From Diphasiastrum complanatum (lineage: Eukaryota; Streptophyta; Lycopodiopsida; Lycopodiales; Lycopodiaceae), in NCBI GenBank assembly GCA_029204225.1, contig CM055095.1, positions 68,158,755 to 68,222,754 of the forward strand: a stretch of 64,000 nt of DNA. The letters run 5' to 3'. Position 1 is the first letter of the stretch. Each line of letters begins with the position of its first letter. Below are positions 57,888 through 64,000 of this stretch, piece by piece. The notes beneath the pieces are model-generated. The model worked only from the letters and a program-made list of their open reading frames with translations. It was not told the DNA's origin and searched no databases. The position numbers and the translations under genes are program-made.

Positions 57888-59255
57888 ACATTAGGGGAAC
57901 TCTTGAATCCAAAAGGGCCTTTTGTAAAGATGTTGTTTTTTACTTTTCAAAGGTTTTATGTCCACATGGCCCAATGGTGTGTTCCCATGTGTGCTAGACC
58001 GTAACGGTGGCGACCCAACTTCAATTTCGGACAGCCACTTCTGAGATAAACCAATCACAGTAAATTCAAAATGAAGTGGGTGGGAAACTCGAGGCCATGT
58101 CCTCACGCATATGTCATCGCATCGCGTCGTGCCTCGCCATCGGAAGGCAGGTGTAGTGAGCACATGTGGAGGAGGAAAATAGAATGCCTCTAGTAAAAGA
58201 AGTGTACCATCTCTTTACACCATTACGTAGATCATGAAAAATTGCACACTGGATCACTTCAATCTGACGCATGGTTAAAAAGTTATGGCAGTTTGAAGAT
58301 TCATACCCTACGTGATATCGGAGCCGAGCGACCAATGACCTGTTCACACTGAACATAATGCTCTGGTCGCGTGTCTGAGATATTGTAGCATCTGTTTAGA
58401 CGATTGCGTAGATCATGAAAAACTGCACACTTTTTCTTTTTGAATCACTTCAATCCGACACACGGTTAAAAAGTTATGGCCATCTGAAGATTCATACCCT
58501 CCTTGATATCGGAGCCGAGCGACTCATGGCCTCTTCTCACTGAACATAATGCTCTGCTCGCGCAGCTTCGATATCGCAGCCACGCGACCAGAGCGAGAAA
58601 AGGTCATGGGTCACGTGGCTGCGATATCGGAGCTGCGCGAGCAGAGCATTATGTTCAGTGAGAAGAGGCCATGGGTCGCTCGGCTCCGATATCAAGGAGG
58701 GTATGAATCTTCAGAAGGCCATAACTTTTTAACTGTGTGTCGGATTGAAGTGATCCAAAAAGAAAAAGTGTACAATTTTTCATGATCTACGCAATCGTGT
58801 AAACAGATGCTACAATATCTCAGCCACGCGACCAGAGCATTATGTTCAGTGTGAACAGGTCATTGGTCGCTCGGCTCCGATATCAAGTAGGGTATGAATC
58901 TTCAAACTGCCATAACTTTATAACCAGGCGTCAGATTGAAGTGATCCAAAAAGAAAAAGTGTGCAGGTTTTCATGATCTACGTAATGGTGTAAAGAGATG
59001 GTACACTTCTTTTACTAGAGGCATTCTATTTTCCTCCTCCACATGTGCTCACTGCACCTGCCTTCCGATGGCGAGGCACGACGCGATGCGATGACATTTG
59101 CACGAGGACACAGCCTCGGGTTTTCCACCCTTTTCATTTTAGTGTCATTGGTTTATCTCAGAAGTGGCTGCTGGAAATTGAAGTTGGGCAGTCTAATGAT
59201 GTTTTCTCTCTACATTCTTTAAGGTCCCATATTGAGTCCGAAGTTCCCCTAATGT
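57888..59255. mobile_element. 1.37-kb palindromic foldback element
   Basis: The two halves are inverted copies of ~650 bp with small indels, starting ACATTAGGGGAACT and ending with its complement. Each half has internal direct repeats containing GAACATAATGCTCTG, ATCATGAAAA and GGAGCCGAGCGAC, so the structure is a nested foldback. No transposase is encoded. Flanks show no clear target duplication. Confidence 0.85.
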
Positions 59256-59790
59256 AAGCCTTTAACAATGAAATTGTAGGTCCTGTAGCTTGTTGGAAAG
59301 GCCAAGAGGAATATAAAATAAGTTGGATTGACTCCATCAGTGATTCTCTTACATATTTGTCACAACAAATTGCCAAAAAAACATGAAAATAAACAAATTT
59401 CAACATTTTGGGGCCTTCTACACACTCTAGAAATTGATTTCATTGTTCCTACTCCTTGGATAGCTTCAAAAGAGATGTTAATAAACACTCATGCAAGTTC
59501 AAAAAAGTGAATTACAACAGCATGCAATCAGTTCCATGAAAACAACTTGCAAAAATCATGAATTTTGTCAATTTTCTAGATTTTTTCATGTACGTAAAGC
59601 TGATTTTTACTTCATGCATCCTCATATTGATCATTAGTAACCCAAAATCATATTTAACTCTAATTCTGCTAGATCATAGCTCCAATTACCATTTTCTAGC
59701 CAAAAAGCCTAAAAAACAAATAATGTTTAACCAAAATAGAGTCTAGAACCGTAAATCTTGCATAATTCTAGTGTGCAATCATTAATTTAA
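59256..59790. other. AT-rich spacer
   Basis: Nothing recognised. Confidence 0.4.
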
Positions 59791-60922
59791 TGTTGACAGA
59801 TCCCCTGCTCCAGAGGATCTATTGGTTGTCTCTTTGCTTCTTCAGAACTGTTTCTGCCTGTTACCAAGCTTCATGGCATTCATTAGATGTGTTCTTGATA
59901 TTAAAATGCCCAAACCAGGACGGATTCACGTTGTAGTAATTCTGTCTGTCAGAGGACAACTCAGGGTCGTTCTCTCTTGAAAACACTCACATTCAAACAA
60001 AGATGCAAGCCATGAACATTCATTTACAGATCAACCTGCAGCCCAAATGAACATTCAATTGATTCTACAGCTACCTACTCTAAAAACGAACTGGATCAGA
60101 TCCTACACTTTACTAAAACTGAACTACACTTGCATTAATTCACAAAGCTGAAACAAGAACTAATCTACAACATTTTAGAGGTCCAAGAATCAAGAAACCA
60201 ACCAGCCTTTTGATCCTTGGACATCCCAAGAACATCAAGAACTAGAATGTTGAAGGATATGCAAGATTCATATCACATTTCTAGCCTATTTAGTTTACTT
60301 GAATGTTGGTTCCTATATTAATCCACAAACAAGAAAAGAAAACTAATCTACTCTAGGAAAGCAACAAATCTAATCCACTCTACAATCCACAACCACACAC
60401 AAAAGAGGAAACGACAAGATCATGAATGCATCACTCAAGAAACAAGCATGATCAAGGAGCTCAATGGATGCACCAAACTCGTGAAGGTTCTTCTCATTTG
60501 AGCATGGAGTAGATACAATACACAAAAAGCTCCTCTTCACAAAGAGAGAGTCTCTTAAATAAGCAAGAGAGCTCCTTAGGTGGCATCCTAGTGGCATTTC
60601 CGCATTACACAAACTACAGGTGGAATAATGCTCTCCACTAGAGGTCACCTTCAAAAGGTGGCTACTCTACTTTCTTTAAGAGGGGTTTACTTGCATTTAT
60701 TACTTAATACTAGTTCCTACATGGTCATTCCATCTTCCAGGATTCACCATGAGGCTTACACAGTTCTGGCTTATCATTACTAACTAGTATTCCTCGGCTC
60801 TCATACTCAGCTCTCAATCTTCGTTCGTCTCGTCTCCTCAGAGACCTCGTCGGTCTAAGGTGAGAGGTGCTCTTGAGTTGCTCTGTCCGAGTATCTTGGG
60901 GATTCATCAGAATCAGCCAACA
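59791..60922 (-). repeat. LTR (1,132 bp), minus orientation likely
   Basis: Ends are TGTTGAC and GCCAACA. On the minus strand it is preceded by the purine-rich GGTGGGATGA, which fits a polypurine tract. A diverged relative is at 25,150-25,735. Flanking pentamers do not match, so it is not a simple solo LTR. Confidence 0.6.
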
Positions 60923-61800
60923 TCATCCCACCTCTAATGTGTTGCAGGACCCACTGCAACTCAAATTGGACGATGTCACTCCTCTTTTGCATTGGCGTCT
61001 TCGATTGTCACTTGGAAAGCGTAGATCCTCGTTTGCTTGCATAAAACCAAGTTCTTATTGTTGCCAGTCTATATCAAAAATTGTCTTCTGCAATCTACTG
61101 CAATTTAACCAGAATGTCTTATTGCTGTAATTACTTGACATTTTCAAAATTTGGAGAGCTCCCGGCAGCTTCACAACTTGCATGCTCGAGTGCTTTCCTC
61201 GTGTCTCTTTTTATCACTTGTATATGCCATTGACGGTTTAATCTCTGGTTTCTTGGCAGGTACTAACTTCTGGGACGACTGTATCTTCCGTTTTGCTTCT
61301 AGGTGTTTTCACAGTTCTTCACTTAGTCGAAGTCCCAGTCTTAAGGAAAACCTTCGATCTGCAGGTTGCACAAACTTCGATTATCAGTCTCAAGGAGATG
61401 GACTCATCATCAAAAATTTGGTGGTAGGAACAGTTTTGGATGGACGGTTTTGGTAACGGTAAGGAAACTTGATGAAGGCTTGGTGGCACGGTGAAGAGAC
61501 TGATAGTCTCTTGGAGTTGGGACCGCATTCGGTAGAACCTATGATGTCAGATTTGTTCAGTTGTAGGGGACCTTACCTCGTATGAATAATCTTCTGGGAT
61601 TTCAGAATCTTTTTGTTGGTCCACTGGGTACTGGTGTGTCTTTTTTGTGCTGGGTATGTGTTTCTGGTGTGTTTGGATTTTTTTTTTTTTGGGTGTTTGT
61701 GGTGTGTTTTGATTTTTGGTGTTTTTGGTGTTTTTTGGACTTTTTAAGGGTTTGTAAGAAAGGCAAGGGGAGAATCAGTTTGAAAAGGACTTCCTAATGG
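60923..61800. other. Unassigned DNA beside the LTR
   Basis: No recognisable domain. Poly-T and TTTTGGTGT-rich runs lie near 61.68-61.73 kb. Confidence 0.35.
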
Positions 61801-63230
61801 TATGGGTTTTATTTGTTTGGAAATTTTTGTGGTGTCAGATGCAAAAATGTGGGATGCAAATGGAATGTAATGTCGGATTCAAGTTGTTGGATGTAGCATT
61901 GGAATGCAACGTCAGATGCAACATTGGGTTTAAGGTCGTCAGATGCAAGATCGTTCATGCTGCATCTCCCTGGTGGTGCAGGTGCGGTGTGTTGTGGTGG
62001 TAATGCGGTGGGAGTGCGGTCGTAATGCGATGCTATTGTAGTGGAATGTAGTGCAAGGTCAGACTGTGGTGCAAGGGCGGTCGAAAAATAGTGGATACGG
62101 TGGGAATGCAATCTGTTTGTAGTTGAGTGCAGTCGCTACGGTGCAACAGTGTATGCGGTTGGAATGCTAGCTGGTTATAGCTCAATGCAGTTGAGTGCGG
62201 TCGCTACGGTGCAACAACTGATGTGGTTGGTGTGTGGTTGAATACGTTCGCCATGGTTCAAGGGTGGAGGCAGTAGTGTGCGGTCTGTTGCGATGCAAGA
62301 GTGGATGTGGTTGAGATGCGGTGGCTACGGTTCAAGGCGGTCACTACGGTCCAATGCGATCATTATGGTTCAAGGGCACAGGTGGTTTGAATGTAGTGTG
62401 CTTGCGGTTCAATGCAGTGGCTACGGTTCAAGGCAGTCACTATGGTTGAATGCGATCGTCGTTGAATGCGATCTCTACAGTTGAATGCGGTCTATTGCAG
62501 CTCAAGGCAGATGTAGTTAGAAGGTGGTCTGTTTGCGGTTGAAGGGCAGTCTATTGCGATTCAAGGTGGATGTAGTTAGAAGGTGGTCTGATTGCGGTTG
62601 AAGGGCGGTCTGTTGCGGTTCAAGGCAGAAGTAGTTAGAAGATGGTCTGTTTGCGGTTTAAGGGCGGCCTGTTGCGGTTAAAGGCAGATATAGTTAGAAG
62701 GTGGTCTGCTTGCGGTTGAATGCGGTTTATGGCGGTTCAAGGGCGAATGTAGGTGGAAGGTAGTGGTTTGCAGTTGAATGCAGTTTATTGCGGTTCAAGG
62801 GCGGATGCAAGTGGAAGGTGGTAATTTGTGGTGGAATGCGGTTTATGGCGGTTCAAGGGCGGATGTAGGTGGAAGGTGGTAGTTTGCGGTGGAATGCGGT
62901 CTATGGCGGTTCAAGGGCGGATGTTGGTGGAAGGTGGTAGTTTGTAGTGGAATGCGGTTTAATGTGTTTCAAAGGAGGATGCAGTTAGAGGGTGGTTTGT
63001 TTGCGGGTGTGATGCAGTGGGAGTGCAATCGTAATGTGGTGCGAGTGTGGTCGTAAGGTGATGTTTGCAGTCTGTTTGTGGTGGAATGCAATAATAGGAG
63101 GCTCATGCAATTGCTATGGTTTACGGTGGTGCAATTGGCGGTTTGTGTGGATCGTCAGATATAACTCAGAATAGCATCTGATATAGATCTTCGATTCAAG
63201 CTGTTGGATGTACCATCGATTCTAGGCCAT
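61800..63230. repeat. GC-rich low-complexity/tandem block
   Basis: Many variants of GCGGTTCAAGG, GAATGCGGT and TAGTTAGAAGGTGGTCTG. A ~60-bp period is clearest between 62,500 and 62,990. Same type and orientation as 23.5-24.7 kb. Confidence 0.75.
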
Positions 63231-63319
63231 CAAATGTAAATGGGATGCAGATGGGTGTCAGATGAAAACATGTGTAGAGGCATCGGAGGCAAACAGAGTC
63301 AGAGGGTACCAGATGCAAA

Positions 63320-63592
63320 TGGAGATAGAGGGATCATACTCTATTGCGATAATCTGAGTTGTATCACTTTATCTTTGAACACACAAACTCACTCTAGAAC
63401 TAAACACATTGAAGTTCAATTTCATTTTCTTATAGAGAAAATTTTGAACAAGGTTGTTGAATTCAGTTATTGTCTGACTTATAGTATGTAGGCAGATATC
63501 TTGACTAAGTCTCTGTCGAGGAAAAAAACATGTTGTATTACGTAGCTTGCTAAATTTTATTCAGGATGCAAGGAGTTAAGCTTAAGGGGGGG
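63320..63592 (+). pseudogene. Copia RNase H end and polypurine tract
   Basis: Reads IILYCDNLSCITLSLNTQTH and SRTKHIEVQFHFLIEKIL, then after a stop ADILTKSLSRKK. The polypurine tract TAAGGGGGGG is at 63,583-63,592. Confidence 0.8.
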
Positions 63593-63595
63593 TAT

Positions 63596-64000
63596 TGGAG
63601 TTTATCTTAATTCCTACTCGCCTATATCCATTTCCTAAGTCCAAGTATACTATGTAAATATTCTCTCTCTACAACGACATATAGTCTTACCCACATAAGT
63701 CGAATCGTCTGTGCAATACATCGACTTGAAGCAGAAGAAGGATCGACTTAGTCGACGTCCACATCATTAACTTCACCGACTTGACTTTGTCGACATCCTA
63801 ACATCAACTCCACGACATCGACATCTTCTCAAGGGCAGGCCAGTCGACTCGACTTTCTCAACGTCTTCGATGATCGTCAACTGTTACCATTAAAATGGAG
63901 CTCTTCCTCTACCTTGTCCAATGTAGACCACGTCACAAATCATTTCAATTCTTAGTAACTGCACTACTTCACGCTCATTTCCCTCACAGTTGTTATAATT
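63596..64000 (+). repeat. Start of a copia 3' LTR
   Basis: Begins TGGAGTTTATCTT just after the polypurine tract and runs off the window. It contains many GTCGAC/TCGACTT repeats. Confidence 0.55.

Noticed and set aside
57891-59257. ORFs inside the palindrome (for example 58,549-58,785 and 57,891-58,163)
   Set aside because: Related frames appear in both arms because the arms are inverted copies. No protein features.

Overview
The window is nuclear DNA from a land plant with a large, gene-poor, transposon-filled genome. Two host genes look intact: a kelch-repeat F-box gene of the KISS ME DEADLY (KMD) type at the left end, and an intronless plastocyanin gene with a chloroplast/thylakoid-lumen transit peptide near 53.5 kb. 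Base composition is AT-rich outside genes. Spacing of tens of kb between genes, chromoviruses, copia elements and an EEP-bearing helicase element would fit a non-flowering lineage (moss, lycophyte, fern or conifer), but the sequence alone does not fix the species.

Layout. 0-2 kb: KMD-type F-box gene with a probable 5'UTR intron. 3.7-8.4 kb: a copia element with a matching 5-bp target duplication that lacks RT and RNase H but carries an unknown ORF. 10.3-14.2+ kb: a second, decayed but nearly full-length copia. 16.1-18.2 kb: two LTR-like arms in inverted orientation enclosing gene fragments, one of them the C-terminal end of a histone H3. 18.2-19.7 kb: minus-strand chromovirus integrase and chromodomain. 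19.7-23.5 kb: two nested minus-strand copia elements. 23.5-25.7 kb: GC-rich low-complexity and tandem repeat. 25.7-36.4 kb: gypsy gag, copia pol, a decayed gypsy gag-pol and a copia tail with its LTR.

37.7-47.0 kb: a 9.3-kb interval bounded by 38-bp terminal inverted repeats (36 of 38 identical). It holds plus-strand ORFs resembling a KDZ/Zisupton-like transposase, an intact minus-strand three-exon gene of 390 codons, and a minus-strand ORF that starts with the exact histone H3 tail sequence MARTKQTAR. Retroelement debris is nested inside it. 48.6-52.1 kb: a decayed Helentron-like coding region, with a PIF1/RecD-type helicase followed by an endonuclease/exonuclease/phosphatase domain that is split by a non-LTR retrotransposon fragment. 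53.2-54.0 kb: plastocyanin with G-box and I-box motifs. 54.7 kb: a 38-bp perfect-type hairpin. 56.5-57.8 kb: copia gag/protease and CACTA TNP2 fragments. 57.9-59.3 kb: a 1.37-kb palindromic foldback element. 59.8-64 kb: an LTR, GC-rich low-complexity DNA and the tail of another copia.

The two host genes have no evident functional link. The strongest candidates for something undescribed are the TIR-bounded 9.3-kb element with its intact accessory gene and H3-tail-like ORF, the plant Helentron-like helicase-endonuclease, and the H3 fragment between inverted LTRs. No database search was possible. Family names for divergent elements rest on recognised motifs.
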